From: Rotaria sp. Silwood1 | Taxonomy: Eukaryota; Rotifera; Eurotatoria; Philodinida; Philodinidae | DNA: 64,000 nucleotides | NCBI GenBank assembly: GCA_905250075.1 | Contig: CAJNOP010000400.1 | Location: 58,865 to 122,864, forward strand | Direction: 5' to 3' | Shown here: positions 42,979 to 57,900 of the stretch, one piece after another | Numbering within the stretch: the first letter of the stretch is position 1 | Layout: each line of letters begins with the position of its first letter | Made by a program: the position numbers and the translations under genes | The notes under the pieces: model-generated | Database searches by the model: none | Seen by the model: only the letters and a program-made list of their open reading frames with translations | Told to the model about the DNA's origin: nothing

Positions 42979-45900
42979 CTAAATTAATGATAGGAAAATT
43001 CGACCGGATCCGAAAAGTATATATGTGGGAGTGGCCAGTCTGAATGAATACCTCGATTTCTTTTTTATCGCACAGCTTCTATTCGTTATCAGAAACATGA
43101 TTTTTTTTACTAATTATAGTATTGATAAAGAGCTAATAATCTACTATTGTTTCGATTACATATCTTGTTCGAAACCGGAGAATCAGATAGCTTCGGAAAA
43201 TCTTTGTTTGAAACATAATATTATCAGGCTGACTCATGATAATTCGTATTATTTATCTGACAATATTACGGCCAGAACATTAATCAACTTGAGATTACAT
43301 AAAGCAACAACAACGCATGCAATTGTAGTACCCACGGAATAAAATCATGAAAAAAATACCATGACTTTCATGAATTTTACGTCAAAAGTATGAAAAAAAT
43401 GGCATTTCTGATGATGAAACGGACATTTTCTTTCATGTTTTTCAATTTCATCGATGAAAATGTTTATTTTCATTGGTGACATTGTACGAATTTGATTTTT
43501 TTCAAAGTAATGGCATTATTTTGATGAAAATATTCATTTCCATCGATGAAATCGAAAAACATCAAAGAAAATGTCCGTTTCATCATCAGAAACGCCATTT
43601 TTATCATTTTTTTATTCCCTGGGTAGTTATTGTTATTATTATTGACACTAAGCCCTTTTACACTACAAAATTTATGTAGTCGACAAATATGAAAGTGTAT
43701 TCTACTAAAACATTGTATGATGATGCTTGATTATCTCTTTATCAGTACTATGATTGGTAAAAAAAAATCATATCTTTCTGATAATGAATAAAAGCTGTAC
43801 GATAAAAGAAGAAATCGAAATATTCGGCCAGATTGGCCACACTCATTTATATTCTTACCACAATAAGAGAAGTAATTATAACATAACTGACAAGAAATGG
43901 TGTTGCAATAGCTGTATCACCACAATCACCTTTATGTGATGGTGTATTTAAAGTTGGATCACAATCTGGTGGTCGATCATTTGTTAATGCTTGAAAAACA
44001 CCAGACCAACCAGCAGTTGTACACATTGGAAAAAGTACAATCATTGAATTAGGAAATGTTTCAAAATTAAATAAATCTGTTATACCAGCTGATTTTCTTA
44101 CATAAGCAAAAAATGACATACCAAATATTGAATAAATAAACATAACAAGAAAAAGAAGAAGACCAATATTAAATAAAGCAGGCATTGAAACAGCTAATGC
44201 AAAAAGTAATGTTCGAATACCTTTTGCACCTATATGAAAAGAAAAAAATTAAAAAATATCTATAATTTATGTATTCGTATGATATCAAACCTTTTACAAG
44301 ACGTAAGATTCTACCAATACGTGCAACACGAACAACACGTAATAATGTTGGATTAACCACAAATTGTGCCATAATTTCTCCTAATGCTTGTCCTTGAAAA
44401 ACAAATAATTTTTCTTTTTTTTTTCTAATAAAGTTCATTCGAAAGAAAGACGACATACCAAGAACAGATGCAATTACAATAATAAAATCAAATACATTCC
44501 ATGCCATAGTAAAATATTTAAAATTTAAAGCAATTAATTTCATAATACATTCAATAGCAAATCTAAATTAGTATTATTAAATAACAAAGACAATAGCGAA
44601 TTTCATAAAACTTAAACATTAGAATTCCTCTTTGTTTTATGTGTATTTGAAATTTTCAATGTTTGGCATACGAGTGAATTATAACTTTGTGCTACTATTC
44701 AAATTACTGCTTCTAACAATCGAATTTGATTTATTCTTTTTTTGCCATGTATTACTAACGGCATATCCAAAAATGGTGAGACTAGCATTACAGCAATGTA
44801 TAGAAAGTTTTGAGAAAAAAATTCTATTGGCAGTATATCATCATTAGTTAAATGATTATATCATATGACTGCATTGAGTACTGAACCGAAATTCATGTAT
44901 GATAGATTACATTCTGTCTTTATGATCAGAATTTATCTTAAAACACAATTGTTAAATGAATGACTGAAATCGATTCGTGAAAGTCGAGAAGAAATCGAAG
45001 GTATAACTACGACTTGGTCGATCTGTAATCGAGACAACATCAAAAATAAAATATTGAACAAGTTCGATATCTTATTAATGATATACAAGTAAAACTCGTT
45101 ATAAATCATAGTAACATTGAACGAATTATTTCTGACTATTCGAAATTGAAGAAAATAAAGAACTGCTCTTTTGAAGGTGACGAGTCAAGACTATACCAGA
45201 AAACAAATTGATGGGAAATTGTCGAGCAATCCTTAGATACCAATCGATGGCACTCAGCCTAGTATATGCTATAAGTATTTCTCTGTCTTCACCAGAGGTA
45301 TTCATAAGGCGCTTTTTTTTCTAACATATTCTACCGTATAGGACAGGGTAAGGAAGAGGACATAGAGGATCTTAATTCAATATATTTGTATAGTTGAGGC
45401 GAGACAGATAAATATGACTTCTTCTCATGTTAGAGTAGATTTTTTTGTATATTTCTTATAGTTCTAAAACAGCACTAAAAACGAACAGAATAATAAACAC
45501 TTCAACGGATACTGGAAGTGTAACATATAATAAATGTTTCTGTATATAAAATAGAATTTCGAAAATCGAAATTTTGCCACCTGAATTTTGACAATTTGTC
45601 TAATTCCCATCGGATTTTCCACGATAAGATGTATTTCAAAATTCCAACGCGAAAATGGGCCAAATGTCGAATTTAAAGAGTATCATCGATCAGAGCTGTA
45701 ATCAGTAGGGTGTTTCTCGGGACCGGTACACAGACGTTAGCCATTGAACATTTTTTGTATCTTGCAAAGCCTACATTAGACGTTCGATGAGTCATAGTTG
45801 CCTCTGAATCAATACAGATATTACTTATAATTTTAGTAACAATAATAAAGGGCTTTTGTGAAGCATTATTATTAATGAGTGTTGAAATCGAGGTGAAAAC

Positions 45901-48900
45901 AACCGTTTTCAAGACTTCACTACCCAAAGCTCAGTTATTTTCTTCTGTGTTCAAGTACACGACGAGACAATTGCTTCCATCTATTCGGCTTTCTTCGAGT
46001 ATTGCTGAAAAGATGCCACCACTCCTTTAAGCTGGGGACAAAGATTTTGATGTTTCAAGGTGCTTAGGGAGATTTTCGACATGCTGCATTTGATGTCGTA
46101 ATGGTCTATCATTTAGATGATGAGGTTTCTTTCGTAGGCTGCCAATATGATGATAAAGGCTTTCTTATGGTTAACATTCTAGTTCTGTAAGAATTGCACT
46201 CAAACTTTGCTTTTCACTATCGATCTCTACAGGTTTCGTCTCTTTTGCAATAATCAATTGATATAGAATAGCAGAGGATTACTGATTCTATACTGTTTTT
46301 TCTTATTAATGAAGTGTTCATCAGAAAAAGAGAGAATGAATGGACTGTAGATGCGCTCGGCATATCTCAGGAGGCTTACTTTCCTATATATGTCTCTAGG
46401 AAAGATATGGTATAAATCATACAGAATGAAGTCAATTATGCCACAAATTACAATGACAAACAGTGTTAGCAGTGTGTTTCAATGAAATAAATTAATATGA
46501 AAGTAATTTTATACAATATATTAGGGGATTTTAGATAAACATTACTTCAATACAAATACAGTCGATATTTTGAGGAAAAAATATGCAAAAAATTGAAAAA
46601 AAAAACTTAGACCGGTTCGTTCTAGAAAAAGTTGTTTCTACGGGCTGGTAAAGAATCCTAGAACGGAACGGACCGACCGTTTGTCGTTACCGGTTGCAAC
46701 TGTGTCATCGATGTTCTTGCTTCAATTCATTGTGGCACAGCGATCAACCGAAATTTCGGAAATCTTTTTTATTGTCAAAATTACATAACACTGCTTTTGT
46801 ACCCTATCAGCAAAAGTTCACAAACTTGAAAAGTTTATTATATGTTACGACTTCATATATCTCTAATAACGGTTCCTGAAAATCAAATACCGTTTGGACT
46901 GTGAATGTGCGATACAAGTGAGGGCACGAGAGCGACTGTGGTCCTGGAAATGAAAGTTAAGAGAATACTCAGATCCACCCACAACCACACCGACACTAAA
47001 ATCAACAGGGATGCCAACACTTACACATAATATCCACGCCCATAAAATATCCATATCGACCTGCATCAAAAACCATGCAACTATATCGATCGCTAACGGT
47101 ATCTTTTACTGCTCTATTAGGTCAAATTTTCAAAGTAAATGAAAGCATCCTTTTTTTTAAATGGAAACTTTTATCGAAAATCTGCAGAATACGAAGATCT
47201 TGCCCTATCCTGCACTGCCTTTCTGACATCTATGATTCATACGGATGAATATTCACATTTTTCTAATACATTGAAAAGTGTATTCTTGATCATACACTTA
47301 CATTATAACAAATAAAGTATTAATATAATCAAGAACAAGATCATAAGTATGACTTTGATTATGATGTTCAAGACACATGCAAACCATATTAAGAAAAATA
47401 CATATCATTATAAATATATCAAATTTTTGATTTGTTGTTAGATCAAAAAGAAATCGTCCAAGAGCAAACTAAAATAAACAAAGATTTCATAGATATATAT
47501 ATATGTATTCATCTATTTGAAAAAATTTACTCTCGGTCTTGGTAATGCTTTAGTCGGTTTTTTACTCCCCATTTTTTTCATAGCATTATAATATTTTTTT
47601 TGATCTTCTGTCATAAACATGTCTATGGTACCATCGCCTCCTAACTAAAATTAAAAACAAAAAAAAAAAACAATCAACATCTTACTATTTTTCTTTATAT
47701 GATTTTATGAATAAGAAAACTTAACATTCGTTTTTGTTGATTAAAATTATCAATAACAACACCAATAAATAAATTGAGAGTAAAAAATGAACCAAATATA
47801 ATGAAGAAAACAAAATAAAGAAGAATATAAACATTAGTTTCATATTCAGGTTGAATATCTACCTAAAAAATTGTATCATAAAAACAAAAAACAAACTAAT
47901 CGAAATAGTAACGTACGTCTTTAGCATCAGTTGCATCAGACATTATTTCAACCCAACCTTTGAAAGTTGCCTATTTGAACAAAAATAAAAATTTTAATTA
48001 TTATCAAAACAACTATGCAAATATTCTCCAACTAAACTATTCAAAACGAGTTTTTAGCACAATCTCCACGAGTTCAAAATATGACATACGATGTATCTTC
48101 TATTTTCTTCATCATCTTTTTTGCTGTTTTCTCGACAAATATAATAAAGAAATAATTATTATGTTGTAAGAAGCCGTTACTGATATTAGATCTGTAGTCG
48201 TCTATAAAAAACGTATGTGATGATCTGTATCTTTGACTAGAGCCTGTCATGTCTGTAGAAAGGAAAATGGATTCAAAAATGCTACCCTGTACACTTTAAC
48301 ACTCATTTGAGATCGTGTTTCACAAAAGCCTGTTAGAATAATCACTGCAGAATTCACATATGAAACGTGATTAGAGATGATCGTAGTCAATTTTAGTTTC
48401 GATCTTGGTCACTGAGATTAGGACAATGAGAAAAGACTTTACCCGAACCAAAATTAAAGATTATATTTAAATATTCTATGGTTTTAAGCATATTATCAAA
48501 TAGATCATATCAATTAGAAATGACTCCTAAAGAAAGGTATCAGTCGTTATCTAAATAAAATAAAAACAAAAATATTGACAAAATAATTGCTTTAGATGTA
48601 ACATGTATAAATTTTCAAAAAGCTGTCTCTAAATCGAAATAAGAACCAAAAAAAACATGGTCTTACATATTTCTAAACATGCTATAGTTGTTATTACTAA
48701 TCACTAGGAGATCTATTTTGAAACACATTTCTTTATCATTCAAATAAACCCCCCCTACAATAAAAGACCCCGGATCTTCTATTATGGTCTAGCGAACTTT
48801 TGTAAATTTTTGCTGGTGAAAAAAAGAAATTTCTATGAAGTGACTCCTCCGGAGGGGTCTTCTAAAACTGGGGTCTTCTAATACGGGGGGGGGGGGGGTC

Positions 48901-51900
48901 TTTTATTATGGGGGGGGGAGGGGGGGTTTACAATATATAACAGGCATATAAATATAGTGTAGTTTGTCACACAATGATTTGTTTCAATGAAAAAAAGAAA
49001 GAAAATTCTTTATAATATTTTTTATGTCATTTTTGTCAAATGCGATAATTTCTTTTTTTAATGATTCTATTTGAAAATACATTATTTTTATTTTTATTCA
49101 ATTAAATTTCATAACTTACAACTTGAAATAAAGCTAAATAACCAATAAGAACATTATCAAAATTAATTCGTGAATTTTCCCATGTAAAATTTCTATTTAT
49201 ACAATCAATTTTATTTTTAATATTTTCTGATATATTAACACGATTATGTGTACCAACATAAACACATTTATAAAATTTTCCACCAAATAATTGTACACCC
49301 ATTATTGAAAATATTAACCAAAATACAAGACAAACAAGTAAAACATTAAATATCGATGGTATAGCACCAAATAATGCATTAACAACAATCTATTTAGAAA
49401 TAAAAATTAAAATAAACACAAAAAAAAAGAAATTTAATCGATAATTTTCATACTCGAATTCCTTCAAATCTTGATAGTGCTTTTAATGGACGTAAAGCTC
49501 GTAATGTTCTCATTGATTTAAATGCTGGAATATCAGCTATACCAAGTAAATCAAGAATAGTTCCAAGTACACTAACAACAACAATAACAAAATCTAATTT
49601 ATTCCAACCATTTGTAAAATAATTTGTTATACCATAAGCAAACCATTTTAATATTAATTCAATTGTAAAAATAATTGTAAAAATTTTATCAAATATAGCT
49701 AAAATAAATAAAAATTTTGGTTGTTGTCGTGTATTAACATCTTCTAAAGCCTTTGTAGAAAGAAAAACAAAAAAACCAAAGATTTTTATTTTTCAAATTT
49801 GTTCATTTTATTATTTTAACTTACTAAAGCTGTACTACTAGCTAATATACTACTAATAATAAGATATTCAAAATATTGATGTTCAACAATATAATGAATT
49901 AAACTACGAAAATATATCCATCGTTCTTGAATAGATTTTGGAATACATTTACCACAACAAGTAAAATATTTTGATATTATATTAGGAAAACAATCTGGTG
50001 GTATATGAAGAATTTGCCATGCAGAAGAAGATATAGAATTATTATTTATTGGTTGTATTTCAATATTATCATGTTTTATTAATGAATCATTATTTAAAAG
50101 TACTGAAGTATTCAAATCTTCTGATTGACATAATGTTCGTAAAGTAAGATTATTAGTTGATTCTTTTGTAGCTGATGATAACTAAAGAAAAGAAGAACAA
50201 AAAAAAATTAAATTAAATTAAATAAGAAAATCAGTCAATTAAACAAACTTGATTATCAGTTATAATATTATTAATATTATTTTCGATACTAATATCCTTT
50301 AATATTTGTTTTTTTCGATGAAACAAACGTAAAATAAATGCAATTAGGAAATCAATAAATCGTTGTATACGATCAAGTGCTTCTGCAATTTTATTTTCTT
50401 CTTCATCTTCTTTTTCAGTTAAAACACTTGAACCAAATGATGCAAGTAAAAGTGCCAGAAATAAATTTAGTATCTATTAAAATATAGAAAAATTTAAAAA
50501 AAATTTACTTTAAAATAATACATCACTACTAGAAATGTGCATCTCCAACCATGACGTCTTTCTATTTCTATTGCAAGATATTAGTATGACAATATGAAAT
50601 AGTCGATAAAATTTTATTTTCGGTCCTGGTAATTTTTGGCTTTTGATCTCGCACATGTCTATTAACTATATATTTTATCTTCAAAGAACTAATTTCAACG
50701 AAAAACTTTCTAAATGAGCCTGTTTATGTAAATGACGACCACTAGTGTTCAATCAATATCTTTCGATTTGACTTCTTTAAATATATATGTATAATAGAAA
50801 AAATATTTTAGTGATTTTTCGATACAAGTAGATTAAGAAAATATTGAATTCATATATGAAAATTTTATGAAGAGCCTTGTATAACTACTGTTATAATTAG
50901 AAAGAACTTTAGACATCTTACATTTTGAGAGGCATATTTTCGATAAAGATCTGAAGTTTCTTTTTTCACGAGCACATCTTAATAACAAAAAGTTAAAGTT
51001 TGCTTTTCGAAAAAATCGAGTTCTTGGCTAAAAAGGTTGCAATCATTTTGTCGACACCGTTTTATCAACAATACATTTTGTTGACAAAAACATTGCAATA
51101 AATTGAGAATATTGTGTCACAAAACTTTCAAGGTCACGATTTTTTACGAAGAGTTTCTGGTAAGTTCTGTGAAAAATGCTTACACCCATACGCATCTATG
51201 TCATTCTAAATTTTACCTTTCTAATAGACGCGACAGGATCCATTCAATAGTTTATCATCTCATACTTATTAGACAATTCATAAAATTTTTATATTATTCA
51301 TTTTAGAGATCGGCCAATAAAAAATAATTAGAATAATGTTTTTTGTAGCAATAAATATTTTATTAAGTTCTCTATAACTAATATAGAGTTATTTATAGCG
51401 AGTATGAGTAGTTGATAAGGATTAGAGATCGTCGAGTTTTAAGAATTATTGGACCCGAATCCAACTAATTAAATTTTTTAGACTCAGATGCGACTGGTAC
51501 TAATGAGGATTCAAATGAAACAGATACTCACATTCACACTCTCTAGAAATTATGTTTTGCTGTAAACTAAAGTCATAAATAATTTATAGAAAATATAAAA
51601 GAATGCATCCGCTTCATTGTTTTATCTACACTCTTATCATGAGTACCAACTAAGATATGACATCAAAATTTGAATAGAGGCTTTTTTAAAGTAACTTTTC
51701 ACTTATAATAATTCTATTTAATAAGGAACAAAAAGACTGATAAGGAAAGATTCTCAAGTTAAGAAGTATTTATTAGATAATATTTTGGTTAGAAATAGAT
51801 CTTGACCAGTCTATAAAAAATCTCATGCTCATATGCCTTTGCTCATGAATTATTAAGTCTTCAATCGCCGAAAAATAGTAATTTTGATGTACCTTGACAC

Positions 51901-54900
51901 TTTGTTTCCTTTTTCTCAGTCATCTGAAGGCTTTATTCAATGAGGGTGTGGATGTTAGTCTTCTTTTCGGACACCCACACCTTCCTCAGAGAAACTAGGG
52001 CGATTATGGAGATCTATCTACTCTGAAAGTTTCAAATTTTCCGAATGAGCCATTTTCGAAAAGTGCCAAAAAATGGAGGGGAAGCGAACAAGTCCATTAA
52101 GGTTCATTGGGACAATGAAATGTCAAAAACAGAAGAATCTAAAAGACACATCAAAAATACTATTCTTCCAAGTTAAAGATCAAAATATCTTATGAATAAA
52201 AGACAACGAGTACGAGAAATTCTGTAGTTTTTTCTAGATGCATATTCGAGATCGACTTCTGGCTAAAATATAAACTAGAAAATTCTTCTTATGTTGACGA
52301 ATTTCGTTCATAAAATTATTCTCTTATTGTTGAAAAGATATTTTTCCTAACTACATAAATACATACCACAAGATTACCAATAACAAACGTAAGTAGAAAA
52401 AATGGAACACAAGGCCATCCAGCACATTCAAGACATACCCACATTGATTCAATCCACTCACCACATAAGACACGAAAAACAATCCTTTAAAGTCAAATAC
52501 AAAAATAAAAATAAAAAGAAAATATTAATTTTTAAAATTTGTTAAAATAAATTTACATAAATGCATGAAAAAAATCAAAAAAATTCCATCTTGGTATATC
52601 TTTACCAAATTTGTCATAATATTTTTGACCAAATAACTATAAAAAAAAAACTAAGCATAAAATACATTTAATATTTCATTTTAAGTTTACCTGCATTCCC
52701 ATAACAGCAAAAATAAATATTATAATCACAAGAACTAATGTTAAATTTCCTAAAGCTCCAATTGATTTAGCAATAATTGACATAAGACGATTCAATGTTT
52801 GCCAAGATTTAGCCAATTTAAATACACGTAACTTAACAAAATATTAAAATCAAAATTTAAAAAAAAATGAGCTTGTCTCTGTTCTTCACAGAGTTTCGTT
52901 TTTCTTAAAAAATACTCTAGTAAGGTGCTTGGATTTTCTTGTAATACTTAGTGGGAAATGATTAGGGATTCGTGTTTATCACTTTTTTATTATTTTATTT
53001 TTTCTTAGAATTGATACCATTAAAAACAATGAACACAAGGATTACATGAATATCAAGAAAGTTACTCAACAAAAAACAAAATTCAGTATCACTGCCATAT
53101 TTCACTCTTATGTTTTTACTATAGATATAAGTCTTGCTACTCGATCTATCGTAAAAGTTTCATCCATAAACAGCAAGAATTCGTTGACAAAGCTACAGTA
53201 ATGGTTTTTTTCATCATTCATCAAAAAAATTACGGTTGTTGAAATTAATTGTAGGTAGTTCATAACGATTTTTTCACAATCTTTCTCTAATAAATAATGT
53301 CTATGAAAGCTTTTTTGTCAGGAGTAAAAATATCAACTCATTTAGTCAAAATACGGTGGCAATATTCAAAACTTTTTATATTTAGTGGTTTATGCACATT
53401 CTATCCAACAAAAAACAACTAAACTATCGATAAAATGAATAAACAAATAACAAGAAATGCGTATCCATTTTGATGAAAATTTTGCCAACTAGTGTTATAA
53501 AAAAAACTTCAGAAAAAAGACATTTTCTAAAAATTGTAACTTAATTTTTTTTTTGTAGAGCATGTTAACGATAAAACATCTATTGTAGAAGTAAGCGATT
53601 TATATAGACATAAGAAACAACGAATGATGATCTACCTTTCAATTCTGGATAGAATCTTTTCATCGTTCTCTCTTAATCGATAGAAAGACTCTTGACTGAA
53701 CTTATCAAAACTAAAAAAAAAAAAATATCTGGAAAGAACACAGACAAGAATATCGACTTGTACGAATGGCAAACGAAGCTGGTCTGACAACCAAGAATAA
53801 GGAAAGGACGATGTCAAGACTGTCACATAGTGATAATTACTTACTAATCGAAATGAACGTAAAACACTTAAACCTTTTACACCAGCAAGACCTAATTCAA
53901 TAACACTAACTGTAACAATTACTAAATCAAATACATTCCATCCATTTCTTAAATATTTTGCTGGTGTTAATGCAATTATTTTAAGTACACATTCAGCTGT
54001 AAATATAGCTGTAAAAATATAATTGCCTGTTACTAAAATTCGTGTCATTAGTTCACTTTGACCATGATGATCAAGTGCCATGAATAATGTATTTAATATA
54101 ATACATATTGTAATAAATAAATCAAAAAATGCATCCAATACAAAAATAGTAATAATAGCCTAGAATATAAAAAAAAATAAAATAAACATATGACTAAAAG
54201 TCTCACGTATTTATTGTCTTCATTAATCTTAATATTAATATTGAAAATGTATTTATTATTTGAAGTACAATATTTCCAGAACGAATATTTTAACATATGT
54301 TATGTATTATATTTCACAGTTGCTACCAGTAAAATTTCTAATGATGCATGTCTCCTAGTTGATAAATCATGTTTAAGTAGTGAACTACACTGGATTTTGA
54401 AGTCCGATTCCGACTCTGATATAGTTCGAGTGATCGAAAATATGTTTTTTTTTGGAGTTAGTATCTGAGTTATATTAGTACAACAGTGGAATAGTTTGCC
54501 TCTTATTTAGAAACAAGTTTATTCATGAGATATTAAATAATAAATATATCAATAGTTCTTTTGTATGTATTCCAAGACATGAATTATTGTCGATCATCAT
54601 TTACAAAAATATGATGAAAACAATTTTTTTTAGTTCTCAACGAATTTTAGCGATGGGCACCATTTTTTATTTATTTTTCAAATTTTTTTTTTTTTGTTAA
54701 AATCTTTTTACTCAATAGTGATTTTGTTGTTTCTAAAAAAAACCGTAAAGAAAAGAATTCTATGAGAATATAAAGTGTTTTTGCTTCTTACTGAGTCGCT
54801 TACTTCTTTTTTTCTTTAATATAGTAAGCATTGATATGAATCAAACGACGCTAAACTAAGAAAACTGTTTCAGAGACGAGTTTCAGAATTAAAAAGTGTG

Positions 54901-57900
54901 ATTTCGCTGATCACAACTTCTAAGTCCAAATCATGTGCATCATTTAGACTTGAATATGTAATATATATCCTTAAGAGAATTCAAATTCTAGCCGACTTAT
55001 TGAAGTGAAAATATTGCATTTTTTAGATTATTTGTTTTTTTACCTCAATTTGATGTGCTCATTCTTCTGAGGGTTTTAGAACGTGTGATACTACGTAAGA
55101 TAAGAACATTGAATTAGTCGCACTATCCGTGAATAATGTTATAGATACATTTTTATCAAGTAGTGATTTTTAGCTCTGTTTGAAGTATTTATTTAAAATT
55201 TGGTTTCTATCTTAGATGTTCGTTTTGAACGTATACGAGAAAGTTAACGTTACAGTAAAATTTTTTTATTATTTTACAATTTTTAAATAATCTGTTGCAA
55301 AAATATTTTCAATAGAGTGAGAATTACAGAACTGAAAATTTGTCCTTTTTTAACTCGCGTCTTATCATCATTTTGCCAAAAATGTTCCGCTTTCCCTAGA
55401 TTAAACTCGTTTCGTCGACTATAGCTACGAACTACCAAAAGATTTGAAACTCTCACAATAAACTACTAAAATGAATCTCAGCCGGTATGGCTGAGTGGTT
55501 AAATTCTTTGGCACGTACTACTGAAGTACTGTTTTCGAATTTAGGCACCAACAGACATAGAATATTCTTAGACAAGTTACTATAACAACTTTTTTCTTGG
55601 ATCACCCGTACAACAGCATACTGTCTACGTTGTGACGTACATCGACCATTATAATTAATATATGATTAGTTCATGTGCATGGGAAGCTTAAACTTGGGCT
55701 TTTCACATTGTCATCAATCAAATTTCGAAGATGAATTTCTCTACTATTTCTGAATAGGAGTACGATATTGAATTAAAAAGAATATTGTAAAAAATGCACT
55801 AGTTCTGCAGCAACAAATCTAGACTTTGAATAGTTTTCATTATTTCCACCATTAATTAGCGTTTACATAATGTGTATAGTTCCAGTTTTAATGCAATTCA
55901 TCACTTGAAGAATTTCGCTCGTAAATGTCTTATATTAACAAGTTTCTTATGATGCTAAATATAAATCAATTATTTAATGTTTTAGAAATATTTTAAAAAC
56001 TATCAAATAATGAAATTCATTATTTAGATATTTGCCCTATACTACTAATGAAACATCTCATATTTATATTTTAATGTTTTTCACTTGAAATTCTTATATA
56101 ATTTAATGAAAACATACTCGAAATTTTTGAAATATCCACAAGTGACAAATCCATTCGCAACAATAAATTTGTAGAACTTTGATAACTTTTTGTTTACATG
56201 TATTCGTTGAATCGACATCTAAAATAATGATATTCATATATCTTTTATAATAAGACTTTAATTGATATTCAAATTCATTCATTTTTAGTTGAAGAATCAT
56301 ATAAAGTAAATCATCGTTCTAACAAGTAATTTTGCACTAATGCAGTACACTGTTCTGGATGATCAATGGAAAACATGCATATATACAAAACTACTATAAA
56401 CATGCATAAATAATAAACAACTGAAATCATACGTGTATAACGTTTATGTTGATTTAATTAATAAGAATGAAAAGGGAAACAAAGAAAAAGAAAAATCGAC
56501 TTAAACAAGACGTGCAACAAAATAAATTAATGAATGTAAGTTTTCATAGAATAATTACAATAGAACTCACTTTCTGTTCGAACACTCATTTTATCCGTTT
56601 CGAGAGCAGGTAATACTTCAGTAATTATAGAACATTTTGAATGAGATTTAGGTTGATGAAGCTTTAAGATAAATTTTAGAAAAAAAATAAAAGTACAGAA
56701 TGGTCCAAAAGTAACGCAACATAGAATTCTTTTGACTTTTTTCTTCATACATAATCAGTTTGATCTCTTGTTTATATCATATACATTATGTAATACTAAT
56801 TAGTTAAAGATATAGCATATGATCAGTGTTTTTCTAGAGAAATTCCGTATTTGTCGAGCTCTATTCAATTTTCATATTCCTCTTTGTTTTTTCTAACCTG
56901 TAAAATGAATCTTATAGAACCAGATTTTGTATTGATTTAACTTAAAAGAGGTCAAAATTAATTAAACTGAATTCATTCCACATTTCAGAATCAGTAAACA
57001 AAAATATGAAGATTGAATAGAGTTCGAAAAACACAGGATTTCTCTCATAGTCATATAAGAGTATTTATGACATATTTGTACACTTTTAAATAGATTGCTC
57101 GATCATAACACAGGGCGACGATTATGAAGCTCGTAAATGAAATGGATATTTACGGTCATCATACTGGATCGTCTATTTCATCGTATTTCTATGTTTACGG
57201 TTGTTTACGACCGTGTTTGTTTGACCCGGGATGCTATATTTTTGACTTGTATCACTTAGTATATATATGGTATAAATATCAGAAGAAACTGACTATGTAC
57301 GAAGAAAAAAAATGGAAAAAATTCCGTGTTGTGTTACTATTGGTTCATCCTATATATTTCTCTTTTTACTGTAACAATTGAATCATTATAATTTTGATTT
57401 CGTTCGCATATATGCGAATAACTTTTTGTTTTTCTATTTTTTTGACTTTCATTTGGTGAATTTGATCTTGTATCATCAATAAACATTATTTCTGCATCAT
57501 CATTTATTAGTGTATTCGATAAACTGAAATGTGACTTATTAAATTGATGAATTGATGATATTGTTTGAGATAATCGCATATTATTTGAATTATTTGTCTG
57601 AAAATTAAAAAACAAATAAAAATTTTTCTTTTTGTTTTAGAATTATTTACATTTTCATTTTGTTTATATTCAATTGAAATAGTACAATGAGAAATTCGAC
57701 GATCTAAATCATCATTACATGGAGTATTTTCAGTATGTAAATGTGATTGAGCTTCTAATGCTTTTTGTGCTTCTTCATTTTGTATTTCAAGTTCATCTTC
57801 AATTTTACGTCTTTCAAGTTCTTTATTTTCAATTTCAATTTGTTTTTGTTGTTCAAAATAAGACATCGAAACAATAGCTAAGATTAAATTAATCAAATAA

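Noticed and set aside
46612..46680. Short inverted pair CCGGTTCGTTCTAG / CTAGAACGGAACGG
   Set aside because: Arms of about 14 bp with no bounded element or target duplication; too little to call a mobile element.
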